From: Betaproteobacteria bacterium
Lineage (GTDB): Bacteria; Pseudomonadota; Gammaproteobacteria; Burkholderiales; SG8-39
Direction of reading: 5' to 3'
DNA length: 19,962 bases
Assembly: GCA_005888925.1 (NCBI GenBank)
Contig: VBCP01000378.1
Location: 1-19,962, forward strand
This document shows positions 7,128-14,318 of the stretch, piece by piece. Made by a program: the position numbers and the translations under genes. Positions within the stretch are counted from its first letter, which is position 1. The number at the start of each line of letters is the position of its first letter. The notes beneath the pieces are model-generated. The model saw only the letters and a list, made by a program, of their open reading frames with translations. It did not search any database and was not told the DNA's origin.

Positions 7128-8980
7128 GCACCGGCGCACCCGCCTCGATCGCCGCTGCGGCGCCGCGGACTCCCCTCGCGGTGGGCGCGGTTCTCGGCGC
7201 CGCCGAGAACGTGGTCATGGCGGCCACCCTCGCAGCCATGGCGCTGCTGCCGCTCGCGGAGATCGTACTGCGCGCGACGCTCGGCGTGGGCATCTCCGGC
7301 GCGGCGTCCTTCACGCAGCACCTGACTCTGCTCTGCGGCATGGTCGGCGCTGCGATCGCCGCGCGCGAGGGGCGCCTGCTGTCGCTTTCGACGCTCAATG
7401 CATTTCTGAAAGGACGCGCTGTCACGGCGGCGCGCCTTTTCACCGGGACCGTGGCGGTCCTCGTGGGCACGCTGCTCTCTGTCGCGAGCCTCGAGTTCGT
7501 GCTCGCCGAGCGAGCCGGCGGCAACAGCATCGCTTACGGCATCCCGGTGTGGATCGGCCAGGCGGCGCTGCCCGCCGGCTTCGCGCTGATCACGCTGCGG
7601 CTCGCCTACGCTCTCGCCGACTGCCGGTCGGGTCGCATCGCCGCGCTGGCGCTCGCGGCGCTGGTGGCAGCAGCGGCGCTGGGCCGCATGCCTCTCGGCG
7701 ATACCGCGTTCCTGGCTGCGATGAGCGCGCTGCTGGTCGCGGCGCTGCTGGGCTCGCCGGTGTTCACCACGCTCGGCGGCGCCGCGCTGCTGCTCTTCTG
7801 GCACCACGGGCTGCCGATGGCGTCGATCCCGCTCGATCATTACCGGCTGGTCGTCAATCCGTCGCTGCCGATGATCCCGCTGTTCACCCTTGCGGGGTAC
7901 TTCCTCGCCGAAGGTGGCGCGCCGGGGCGGCTGGTGCGCGTGTTCAATGCGCTCTTCGGCGGCATGCGCGGCGGTGCCGCGATCGCCACGGTGGCGGCCT
8001 GCGCGTTCTTCACCTCATTTTCGGGCGCCTCCGGGGTCACCATCATCGCCCTGGGCGGGATGCTGATGCCGCTGCTCTCGAGCGCGGGCTACTCGCAGCG
8101 GGGAGCGCTGGGCCTGCTCACCGGCGCGGGATCGCTCGGCGGTCTGCTGCCGCCGGGCCTGCCGCTGGTGCTCTACGGCATCGTCGCCAAGATTTCCATC
8201 GAGGAGATGTTCCTCGCCGGCATCCTGCCGGGCCTCTTGATGGTGGCGCTGATTGCCGCCTGGGGCATCAGGCTCGCCCCAGTGTCCTCGGGCGAGCGGC
8301 GCCGTTTCGACTGGCTCGAGGCGCGCTCGGCGCTCGCCGCGGCAAAGTGGGAGCTGCTGCTTCCGGTAGTCGCTTTCGCGGCCCTCTTCGGCGGCTTCGC
8401 AACGCCGGTCGAGGCTGCCGCCTTGACCGCGGTCTATGCGTTCGTGGTCGAGGTGCTGGTGTACCGCGATCTCAAGCTCACGCGCGACGTGGCGCGCGTC
8501 ATGGCGGAGTGCGGACTGCTGGTCGGTGGCGTGCTGCTGATCCTCGGCGTGGCGCTCGGCTTCACGAATTATCTGGTCGACGCGCAAATCCCGGAGCGCA
8601 CCGTCGAATGGGTGACCGGCGCCATCGACTCGCGCTGGATGTTCCTGATCGCGCTCAACGTCTTTCTGCTCGCGGCGGGCTGCGTGCTGGACATCTATTC
8701 CGCGACGGTTCTGCTGGTGCCGCTGATCGTGCCGCTGGGTATCGCCTTCGGCATCGATCCGATTCACCTCGGCATCATCTTCCTCACCAATATGGAGCTG
8801 GGGTATCTCACACCACCGGTCGGGATGAACCTGTTCTTCGCCGCCTACCGCTTCGGCAAGCCGCTGCCCGAGGTGTTTCGCGCCGCGCTGCCTGCGGTCG
8901 GCGTACTCGCTGTCGGAGTGGCGCTGGTCACATTCCTGCCGTGGCTCGCGACCGGCCTGCCGCAGCTCTTGGCTAGGTAG
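7124..8980 (+). CDS. Fused TRAP transporter permease, DctQ-DctM
   Basis: A 618-aa inner-membrane protein joining both TRAP permease subunits. Residues about 25-165 are the small DctQ subunit with four hydrophobic helices, ending in the typical GIPVWIGQAALPAGFALITLRL. From about 195 on is the large DctM subunit with about twelve helices (ALLGSPVFTTLGGAALLL, NPSLPMIPLFTLAGYFLAEGG, FFTSFSGASGVTIIALGGMLMPLL, SLGGLLPPGLPLVLYG, NMELGYLTPPVGMNLFF). Uptake is expected to be driven by a sodium or proton gradient. The start ATG overlaps the dctP stop (ATGA), implying coupled translation. The gene is intact from end to end. Confidence 0.93.
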   Translation: MSTGAPASIAAAAPRTPLAVGAVLGAAENVVMAATLAAMALLPLAEIVLRATLGVGISGAASFTQHLTLLCGMVGAAIAAREGRLLSLSTLNAFLKGRAVTAARLFTGTVAVLVGTLLSVASLEFVLAERAGGNSIAYGIPVWIGQAALPAGFALITLRLAYALADCRSGRIAALALAALVAAAALGRMPLGDTAFLAAMSALLVAALLGSPVFTTLGGAALLLFWHHGLPMASIPLDHYRLVVNPSLPMIPLFTLAGYFLAEGGAPGRLVRVFNALFGGMRGGAAIATVAACAFFTSFSGASGVTIIALGGMLMPLLSSAGYSQRGALGLLTGAGSLGGLLPPGLPLVLYGIVAKISIEEMFLAGILPGLLMVALIAAWGIRLAPVSSGERRRFDWLEARSALAAAKWELLLPVVAFAALFGGFATPVEAAALTAVYAFVVEVLVYRDLKLTRDVARVMAECGLLVGGVLLILGVALGFTNYLVDAQIPERTVEWVTGAIDSRWMFLIALNVFLLAAGCVLDIYSATVLLVPLIVPLGIAFGIDPIHLGIIFLTNMELGYLTPPVGMNLFFAAYRFGKPLPEVFRAALPAVGVLAVGVALVTFLPWLATGLPQLLAR

Positions 8981-8985
8981 CGATC

Positions 8986-9180
8986 ATGGACCTTACGCCC
9001 CGGGAGCTCGAGGTCATCAAGCTGCTGGCGAGCGGCTGCACGTATTCGCAGATTGCCGTTCGCCTCGGCATCTCCGCGCACACCGTCGCCTGCCACATCA
9101 AGAACACCTACCGCAAGCTCGACGTCCACACGGCCGCCGCGGCCGTGTTTCGGGTCGTGTCTCTCGGTAGGATGTCGTGA
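8986..9180 (+). CDS. Stand-alone LuxR/GerE-type HTH protein (64 aa)
   Basis: The product is nothing but a GerE DNA-binding domain: LTPRELEVIKLLASG, then the HTH YSQIAVRLGISAHTVACHIKNTYRKLDVHT, as in LuxR, NarL and GerE. No receiver, autoinducer or ATPase domain precedes it. The start ATG lies 5 bp after the permease stop, and its TGA overlaps the following GTG start (GTGA), so it belongs to the operon. It is complete at the N-terminus of the domain, so it is unlikely to be a truncated response regulator. It may modulate this operon or carry its signal elsewhere. Confidence 0.85.
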   Translation: MDLTPRELEVIKLLASGCTYSQIAVRLGISAHTVACHIKNTYRKLDVHTAAAAVFRVVSLGRMS

Positions 9181-9956
9181 CGTATACCTCCCGTGACCGC
9201 AGAGTTTGGCTGCTCGGTCTGGCCCTGCTGGCTGCGGGGCTCGCCATCGTGCTCGTGCGGCCGATTTCCGAGCCGACGATTTTTCGCCAGCTCGCGGACG
9301 ACCGCGCGCTCTTCGGCATCGCCAACTTCTGGAACGTCGTCTCGAACATACCGTTCCTGCTCGTCGGCGCCTGGGGTCTGTACGTCATCGCGCGCGGCAG
9401 GCCCGGCGCATTCGTCTATCCCGAAGAAAAGTGGCCTTACGTGGCGTGCTTTTTCGCGGTGGCGCTGATTGCGTTCGGCTCGACCTACTACCATCTCGCG
9501 CCGCTCGACGAGCGGCTGATGTGGGACCGGCTGCCGATCAGCCTCGGCTTCATGGCGCTGCTCGCTGCCGTCATCGCCGAGAGGATCAGCGTCAAGGCCG
9601 GATTGCGCGCCCTTGTGCCGCTGCTCATCGCGGGCGCGGCGAGCGTGCTCTATTGGCGCTGGAGCGGCCTGCGAGGCGCTGAAAACATTCTGCCTTACGC
9701 GATCGTTCAATACGGCGCGATTGCCGCCATCGTAGCGATCGTGGCGCTGTTTCCCTCGCGCTATACGCGTGGCGCGGATGTGATGGTCGCGGTGGCGATC
9801 TACGCGATCGCCAAGCTGGTGGAAGTGCTCGATGCGCAGATCTACGCGCTGGGCCAGCTCGTGAGCGGCCACACCCTCAAGCACCTGCTTGCCGCGCTTG
9901 CTGTTTGGTGGCTGCTGCGGATGCTCCAGCTGCGCGCACCGGTCAGGCGCATTTAA
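9177..9956 (+). CDS. CREST-superfamily (alkaline-ceramidase-like) membrane hydrolase
   Basis: A 259-aa protein with about seven transmembrane segments. The conserved positions fit the CREST superfamily of zinc-dependent lipid amidases and hydrolases (alkaline ceramidase, PAQR and Per1 relatives): NFWNVVSN (50-57), Ser-102 and His-106 in GSTYYH, Asp-117 in WDRLP, and HTLKH with His-232 and His-236. Together these would make the usual Ser/His/Asp/His/His metal site. The substrate is probably a lipid; a ceramide is not implied, because most proteobacteria lack sphingolipids. The start GTG overlaps the HTH stop. It is the last gene of the operon, and its stop codon lies inside the operator of the next gene. 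Confidence 0.8.
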   Translation: MTYTSRDRRVWLLGLALLAAGLAIVLVRPISEPTIFRQLADDRALFGIANFWNVVSNIPFLLVGAWGLYVIARGRPGAFVYPEEKWPYVACFFAVALIAFGSTYYHLAPLDERLMWDRLPISLGFMALLAAVIAERISVKAGLRALVPLLIAGAASVLYWRWSGLRGAENILPYAIVQYGAIAAIVAIVALFPSRYTRGADVMVAVAIYAIAKLVEVLDAQIYALGQLVSGHTLKHLLAALAVWWLLRMLQLRAPVRRI

Positions 9957-9965
9957 TGTATGCCA
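9950..9965. promoter_or_regulatory. Operator 2a (copy of operator 1a)
   Basis: CATTTAATGTATGCCA matches 4027-4042 at 15 of 16 positions. The right arm TATGCC is kept. The left arm (CAGGCG) is degenerate, probably because it lies in the last codons of the CREST gene. It sits 87 bp upstream of the first base of a sigma-54 promoter, exactly as operator 1a does. Confidence 0.75.
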
Positions 9966-9971
9966 TCACAA

Positions 9972-9980
9972 CATTAGATG
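9972..9980. promoter_or_regulatory. Operator 2b core, 22 bp from 2a
   Basis: CATTAGATG is a degenerate second core placed 22 bp from core 2a, reproducing the 1a-1b spacing. On its own it would not be notable; the support is the repeated geometry. Confidence 0.5.
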
Positions 9981-10036
9981 AAGGCCATCGACGAAGGGAA
10001 ATCTTCGATAGTCATTTAGAACAGTGATTTAGCGGG

Positions 10037-10052
10037 TGGCATGACGCGTGCT
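10037..10052 (+). promoter_or_regulatory. Sigma-54 (-24/-12) promoter of the PA2779-family gene
   Basis: TGGCATGACGCGTGCT fits TGGCACRNNNNTTGCW except for T at the sixth base and G for the first T of TTGC. GG and GC are correctly spaced. The predicted transcript start is near 10063, giving a leader of about 30 bases before the ATG at 10093, like the desaturase promoter. Confidence 0.75.
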
Positions 10053-10092
10053 CCTCTTGGTGGACGGCAATCAAGCCGGGGGGAGAGTGAAA

Positions 10093-10542
10093 ATGAACAC
10101 CAAAGCAAAGCTGCGCAGCTTCGTCGCGAAACTTCTCATCATTACGACCACTAGTGCATGTCTGACGACGCAGTCATACGCCGGGGCCATCAGCACTGAA
10201 GCCGCACTCGCTACGGACCGTGAACGCATCTTGGTGCTGCTCGATCGTCCCGATGTCAGCGCGCAACTGGAAGCCTATGGGGTCAAACCAAGCGATGCGA
10301 AGGCGCGGGTCGGCGCGCTGAGCGATGCAGAAATCGCGCAGCTTTCAATCGATATCGATAAGGCGGTGGCGGGCGCGGGCGGCGGCGAACCCATCGTCGC
10401 ACTAGCCGGCGCAGTGGCCGTCGTCGTCGTCGTGGTCGTGTTCGCCGCTATCCTACTGGTCGGGGCCGCAATTTACGGTGCTGCCAAATTGGCGTCTCGC
10501 GCCTTCAAGAGCGCCAATGCAGATCCGTACGTCGAGCGTTGA
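10093..10542 (+). CDS. PA2779-family secreted/membrane protein
   Basis: A 149-aa protein of the PA2779 family (function unknown). Layout: an N-terminal signal or membrane segment (about 1-30, ending QSYA), a short conserved region (TDRERILVLLDRPDVSAQLEAYGVKPSDAKARVGALSDAEIAQL), a glycine-rich linker and a C-terminal hydrophobic helix (about 101-128) with an unusual run of valines. It probably sits in or at the inner membrane. The ATG at 10093 follows a G-rich Shine-Dalgarno; the longer frame from the GTG at 10048 is ruled out because it begins in the -12 element. Relatives are often paired with a C39-like peptidase (PA2778), which is absent here. The gene is richer in A/T and rarer codons than its neighbours. 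Confidence 0.82.
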   Translation: MNTKAKLRSFVAKLLIITTTSACLTTQSYAGAISTEAALATDRERILVLLDRPDVSAQLEAYGVKPSDAKARVGALSDAEIAQLSIDIDKAVAGAGGGEPIVALAGAVAVVVVVVVFAAILLVGAAIYGAAKLASRAFKSANADPYVER

Positions 10543-10565
10543 CCGCGACCTAGAGCGTGGGCCGC

Positions 10566-11261
10566 TCAGCCCGCCATCGTCAGTCCTCCCGACACGCTGA
10601 TCACCTGGCCGGTGATGAAGCCCGCCTCGTCCGACGCGAGAAAGGCGACGAGCCCCGGAATGTCGTCTGGCTGGCCGACGCGCTTCATCGGGATCGCCCG
10701 CACCAGCGCGTCATAGACCCTCTGGCCGGCTTCGCCCTCGCCGAGAAAGCCGCGCAGGATCGGCGTGTCGGTCGGGCCGGGGCACACGACATTCACCGTG
10801 ACCCCTTTGCGCGCGACTTCGCGTGCCAGCGTCTTGGAGAAGGCGATGATCCCGCCTTTGCACGCGGAGTAAACCGACTCGCCAGAAGAGCCGACGCGCG
10901 CAGCGTCGGATGAGATGTTGACGACGCGCCCCCTGCCGCGCGCCAGCATCTGCGGCACAACGATGCGGTGCATGTTGAGCGGGCCGCGCAGGTTGCTGTC
11001 GAACAGCCGCTCCCATTCCTGCGGCTTGGTGTCGACGAAATTCTGGAAGCGGTCCCAGCCGGCGTTGTTAACGAGCACATCAATACTTTCGCCACCGATG
11101 GCGGCCTTGGCGGCGGCATAGTCGGCGATGTCGAACACCAGCGCCTTGCCTTTGCATTCGACCGCCACGCGCTGCGCCGCGTCGCCCGCGCGATCGGCGA
11201 CCAGAAGCCTTGCGCCTTCCTCGGCGAAGCGCCGGCAGATGGCGGACCCGATGGCGCCGCC
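10566..11261 (-). pseudogene. SDR-family dehydrogenase (BadH-like), 5' end deleted
   Basis: A short-chain dehydrogenase lacking its start. The readable frame opens at GGAIGSAICRRFAEEGARLLVADR, the second half of the TGxxxGxG NAD-binding loop. About 13-15 N-terminal residues (start, beta-1 and the TG of the loop) are missing and paaK sequence joins directly. Downstream parts are intact: NNAGW, NISSDAA (Ser), YSACK (Tyr/Lys), CPGPTDTPI and FITGQVISVSGG. It resembles 2-hydroxycyclohexanecarboxyl-CoA dehydrogenase BadH and related 3-hydroxyacyl-CoA SDRs. The first start codon in frame is GTG at 11168, which would give a 200-aa protein without the nucleotide loop and almost certainly without activity. 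An assembly or sequencing fault remains possible. Confidence 0.75.
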
Positions 11262-12496
11262 ACGCGCTTCGCCTTGCCGATCGAGCGCTCGATGGTGCCG
11301 ACGCGCACTTCGGCGCTGATGCCGATGTAGGACTTGATGTTATGCGCGAGCGCGGCCGCACTATCCGCCGCGCCCTCGACCACCACGGTAAGGTGGTCGA
11401 GCGGGCCGCTCTTCGAGAGCTCGAGGACATAGTGGGGACTCAGGCCCGCGGTCTTGAGGATCAGCTCCTCGATCTGCGACGGAAAGACATTCACCCCGCG
11501 GATGATGAGCATGTCATCGGAGCGGCCGGTGATTTTTTCCATGCGGCGCATGCTGCGCGCGGTGGGCGGCAAAAGACGCGTGAGGTCGCGGGTGCGGTAA
11601 CGGATTACCGGCAGCGCTTCCTTCGTCAGCGAAGTGAAGAGCAGCTCACCCTTCTCGCCCTCCGGCAGCAGCTCGCCGCTCTGCGGGTCGACGATTTCCG
11701 GGTAGAAATGGTCCTCCCAGATCGTCAGCCCATCCTTCGTCTCGCTGCATTCCTGCGCTACGCCCGGCCCGATCACCTCGGACAAGCCGTAGAGGTCGAG
11801 CGCCTCGAGCCCGACGCGCTGCTCGATGCTCGCGCGCATCTCGTTGGTCCAGGGCTCGGCGCCGAAGATGCCGATGCGCAGCGAACTCGCCTTGGGGTCG
11901 ACGCCCTGGCGCTCCATCTCGTCGGCGATGGCGAGCATGTAGCTCGGCGTGACCATGATGATGTCGGGCTTGAAGTCGGCGATCAACTGCACCTGGCGCT
12001 CGGTCATGCCGCCGCCGAGCGGGATCACCGCGAGCCCGAGGCGCTCGGCGCCGTAATGCGCGCCGAGCCCGCCGGTGAAGAGCCCGTAACCGTACGCCAC
12101 GTGCACCTTGTCTCCGGGTCGCGCGCCGGCGGCGCGGATCGAGCGTGCCATGAGATTCGTCCACATCTCAATATCGCGCGCGGTGTAACCGACCACTGTC
12201 GGCTTGCCGGTGGTGCCCGACGAGGCGTGGATGCGCACGATGCGCTCCATCGGCACCGCGAACATGCCGAAGGGGTAGGTCTCGCGCAGATCCGTTTTGG
12301 TGGTGAATGGGAAGCGGCGCAGATCCTCCAACGTCCGGCAATCGCCGGGCTTCACGCCGGCGGCGTCGAATTTCTTCCGGTAGTGCGCCACGTTCTCGTA
12401 CGCATGCTTGAGCGTGCACTGCAGGCGCTCGAGCTGCAGGCGCGCGAGCTCCTGGCGCGGCGCCTGCTCGATCGGCTCGAGCGCAAACGCCTTCAT
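10793..12496 (-). CDS. paaK: Phenylacetate-CoA ligase, 3' end fused out of frame to the SDR gene
   Basis: PaaK activates phenylacetate to phenylacetyl-CoA with ATP, the first step of the aerobic Paa pathway. Visible marks are the P-loop SSGTTGKPTVVGYT, GAEPWTNEMR, DLYGLSEVIGPGVAQEC, YRTRDLTRL and ITGRSDDMLIIRGVNVFPSQIEE. Recognisable sequence ends at SIGKAKRV (412 aa, codon at 11263-11261), a few residues short of a normal PaaK terminus. After that the frame reads through SDR DNA out of register for about 155 residues to a stop at 10793. The adenylation core and catalytic C-terminal subdomain are nearly whole, so activity may survive despite the foreign tail. The ATG at 12496 overlaps the paaI stop (ATGA). 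Confidence 0.82.
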   Translation of the reverse strand: MKAFALEPIEQAPRQELARLQLERLQCTLKHAYENVAHYRKKFDAAGVKPGDCRTLEDLRRFPFTTKTDLRETYPFGMFAVPMERIVRIHASSGTTGKPTVVGYTARDIEMWTNLMARSIRAAGARPGDKVHVAYGYGLFTGGLGAHYGAERLGLAVIPLGGGMTERQVQLIADFKPDIIMVTPSYMLAIADEMERQGVDPKASSLRIGIFGAEPWTNEMRASIEQRVGLEALDLYGLSEVIGPGVAQECSETKDGLTIWEDHFYPEIVDPQSGELLPEGEKGELLFTSLTKEALPVIRYRTRDLTRLLPPTARSMRRMEKITGRSDDMLIIRGVNVFPSQIEELILKTAGLSPHYVLELSKSGPLDHLTVVVEGAADSAAALAHNIKSYIGISAEVRVGTIERSIGKAKRVAAPSGPPSAGASPRKAQGFWSPIARATRRSAWRSNAKARRWCSTSPTMPPPRPPSVAKVLMCSLTTPAGTASRISSTPSRRNGSGCSTATCAARSTCTASLCRRCWRAAGGASSTSHPTLRASALLASRFTPRAKAGSSPSPRRWHAKSRAKGSR

Positions 12497-12915
12497 TCGA
12501 TCCAGCCGCCTTTCACGGTCGTGGACTTGCCGCGGAAGAGGGCGATCAATTCGCCGCGCTGATTGGTTACGCGCACATCGTAGACGCGCGTCCGGCCGGC
12601 GTACCCGACCTCGTTCGCCTCGGCGGTCAGTTCGTCGCCGACATGGGCGGGAGCGAGAAACTCGATCGAGCAGCTTGCCGCGAAGGCACGCTCGTTGTGC
12701 GAGTTGCACGCGTAGCCGAAGCTGGTATCGGCGAGCGAAAAGGTCAGGCCGCCGTGGCACACCTGCTGCGCGTTCAGCATGTCTTCGGTCACGCGCATCG
12801 ACATGCGTATGTGCCCCGGGCGCACTTCGAGGAGGCGCATGCCGAGGAAGCGCGACGCCCGGTCCAACGGTGCGAACCGCCTCAGGATCTCTTCGGCGAG
12901 CGCCTGCTTGTTCAC
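12493..12915 (-). CDS. paaI: Hydroxyphenylacetyl-CoA thioesterase PaaI
   Basis: A 140-aa hot-dog-fold thioesterase of the PaaI type, which rescues CoA from dead-end ring-hydroxylated phenylacetyl-CoA. The signature HGGLTFSLADTSFGYACNS is present, with HGG at 54-56, the expected catalytic Asp-63 and Asn-71. The length is normal. The GTG start at 12915 overlaps the paaG stop by 4 bases (GTGA) and its own stop overlaps the paaK ATG, so paaG-paaI-paaK form one tightly coupled operon. Confidence 0.9.
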   Translation of the reverse strand: MNKQALAEEILRRFAPLDRASRFLGMRLLEVRPGHIRMSMRVTEDMLNAQQVCHGGLTFSLADTSFGYACNSHNERAFAASCSIEFLAPAHVGDELTAEANEVGYAGRTRVYDVRVTNQRGELIALFRGKSTTVKGGWIE

Positions 12916-13697
12916 TTGCCTTTGAAGCGCGGCTCGCGCTTCTCCTTGAACGCAGTGACGCCTTCGCGATAGTCCTCGCTGTAGCCCGCCTCACGCTGCA
13001 AGTCGCGCTCGAGATCAAGCTGGGCGTCGAGCGAATTGCCGGGGGACGCGTACATCGCCTTCTTCAGCAAGCCATATCCCTTGGTGGGTCCGTTCGCCAG
13101 CTTGAGCGCGAGCGCATTCGCTTCATTGATGAGCTGCTGGTCATCGACCACCTTCCAAATGAGCCCCCACTGCACCGCCTGCTCGGCATCGAGCTTCTCG
13201 GCGAGCAGGGCGAGGCCCATGGCGCGGGCGGTGCCGATGAGCCGCGGCAGGAAATAGCTGCCGCCCGCGTCGGGCATCAGGCCAATCTTCGAGAACGCCT
13301 GGATGAAGCTCGCCGAACGCGCGGCGATGACGAGGTCGCAGGCGAGCGCGATGTTGGCGCCGGCGCCGGCTGCGACGCCGTTCACGGCGCAGATGATCGG
13401 CTTGGGCAGCGCGCGCAGGCGGCGCACGAGCGGGTTGTAATGCGAGCCGAGCGAAACCGAGAGGTCGATCGGCGCGGCGCCGGCGCTGACGTCGCGCTCG
13501 GCGAGATCCTGGCCGGTGCAGAAGCCGCGCCCCGCACCCGTGAGCACGACCACGCGGATCTCGGGCTCGACGGCTGCGCGCTCGAGCGCCGCGCGCAGCA
13601 GCTGATGCATTTCGGGATTCAGCGCGTTCAGCTTCTCGGGGCGGTTCAGCGTGATGCTCTCGACGCCCGCTTCGACCGAGACGAGGACCGATGGCAT
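12912..13697 (-). CDS. paaG: 1,2-epoxyphenylacetyl-CoA isomerase PaaG
   Basis: A 261-aa crotonase-fold enzyme. PaaG converts ring 1,2-epoxyphenylacetyl-CoA to the oxepin form in the Paa pathway. Features are LNRPEKLNALNPEM, FCTGQDLAER (59-68), the oxyanion-hole segment AVNGVAAGAGANIALACD and MPDAGGSYFLPRLIG with the expected catalytic Asp-143; PaaG uses this Asp where hydratases have Glu. I chose the ATG at 13697 over an in-frame TTG at 13721, because the TTG start would overlap the divergent paaY gene and gives a non-family leader; 261 aa matches family length. No clear Shine-Dalgarno precedes it. Confidence 0.88.
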   Translation of the reverse strand: MPSVLVSVEAGVESITLNRPEKLNALNPEMHQLLRAALERAAVEPEIRVVVLTGAGRGFCTGQDLAERDVSAGAAPIDLSVSLGSHYNPLVRRLRALPKPIICAVNGVAAGAGANIALACDLVIAARSASFIQAFSKIGLMPDAGGSYFLPRLIGTARAMGLALLAEKLDAEQAVQWGLIWKVVDDQQLINEANALALKLANGPTKGYGLLKKAMYASPGNSLDAQLDLERDLQREAGYSEDYREGVTAFKEKREPRFKGK

Positions 13698-13702
13698 GGA
13701 GT

Positions 13703-13712
13703 TAGAATTCTG
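13703..13712. promoter_or_regulatory. Possible symmetric bidirectional -10 region between paaG and paaY
   Basis: The 17 bp between the two start codons contain TAGAATTCTG. On the plus strand TAGAAT (13703-13708) ends 6 bases before the paaY ATG, so transcription would begin about at the ATG. On the minus strand CAGAAT (13712-13707) ends 9 bases before the paaG ATG. The overlapping hexamers are nearly symmetric. No convincing -35 was seen on either side, and neither gene has a clear ribosome-binding site. Confidence 0.4.
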
Positions 13713-13714
13713 CC

Positions 13715-14318
13715 ATGCCAAGGGTCTATGCCATCGACGGCATTGTGCCGGTCGTCGAGCCGAGCGCCTTCGTGCATCCGAGCGCGGTGCTGATCGGCGA
13801 CGTGATCGTCGCGGCGCGCGCTTATATCGGGCCTTGCGCCAGCCTGCGCGGCGATTTCGGCCGCATTGTGGTCGAGGAGGGCGCGAATATCCAGGACAGC
13901 TGCACGCTGCACGGCTTTCCCGGCAAGGACACGGTCGCCGGCGCCGAGACGACCATCGGACACGGTGCGATCCTGCATGGCTGCGTCGTGCGCCGCGGCG
14001 CGCTGATCGGCATGAATTGCGTGATCAACGACAACGCCGAGATCGGCGAGGACGCGGTGGTCGCCGCGCTCGCTTTCGTCAAGGCCGAGGCGCGCATTCC
14101 CGCGCGCTCGCTCGCCGCCGGCATTCCGGCGCGCGTGCTGCGCGAGCTCTCCGAGGAGGAGATCCGCTGGAAGCGGGACAACATGGCGCTCTACCAGCAA
14201 CTCGCCGTGCGCAGCGCCACGACCATGAAAGAGGTCGAGGCCCTCACGCGCGTCGAGCCCGGCCGCCGGCGCATCGACATCCCCGGTTCCATACCGCTTT
14301 CCGAGCTGAAGAGGAAGC

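Noticed and set aside
5232..7139. A 635-codon open frame on the minus strand opposite the TatT and DctP genes.
   Set aside because: It is a third-position GC shadow: low-complexity Arg/His/Ala-rich product without a recognisable domain, while the plus strand has two clear family proteins with signal peptides.
9992..10007. Small hairpin CGAAG/CTTCG after the CREST gene, considered as a terminator.
   Set aside because: The stem is only 5 bp with no U-rich tract after it.
9998..10010. Possible IHF site upstream of the PA2779 sigma-54 promoter.
   Set aside because: It misses two fixed consensus positions, and its position relative to the promoter does not match the better candidate at 4096-4108.
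10048..10092. Longer start (GTG at 10048) for the PA2779-family gene.
   Set aside because: It would begin inside the -12 element of the sigma-54 promoter; the ATG at 10093 has a Shine-Dalgarno and gives a proper signal segment.
13698..13721. In-frame TTG start for paaG at 13721.
   Set aside because: It would overlap the divergent paaY start and adds eight residues not expected in the family.
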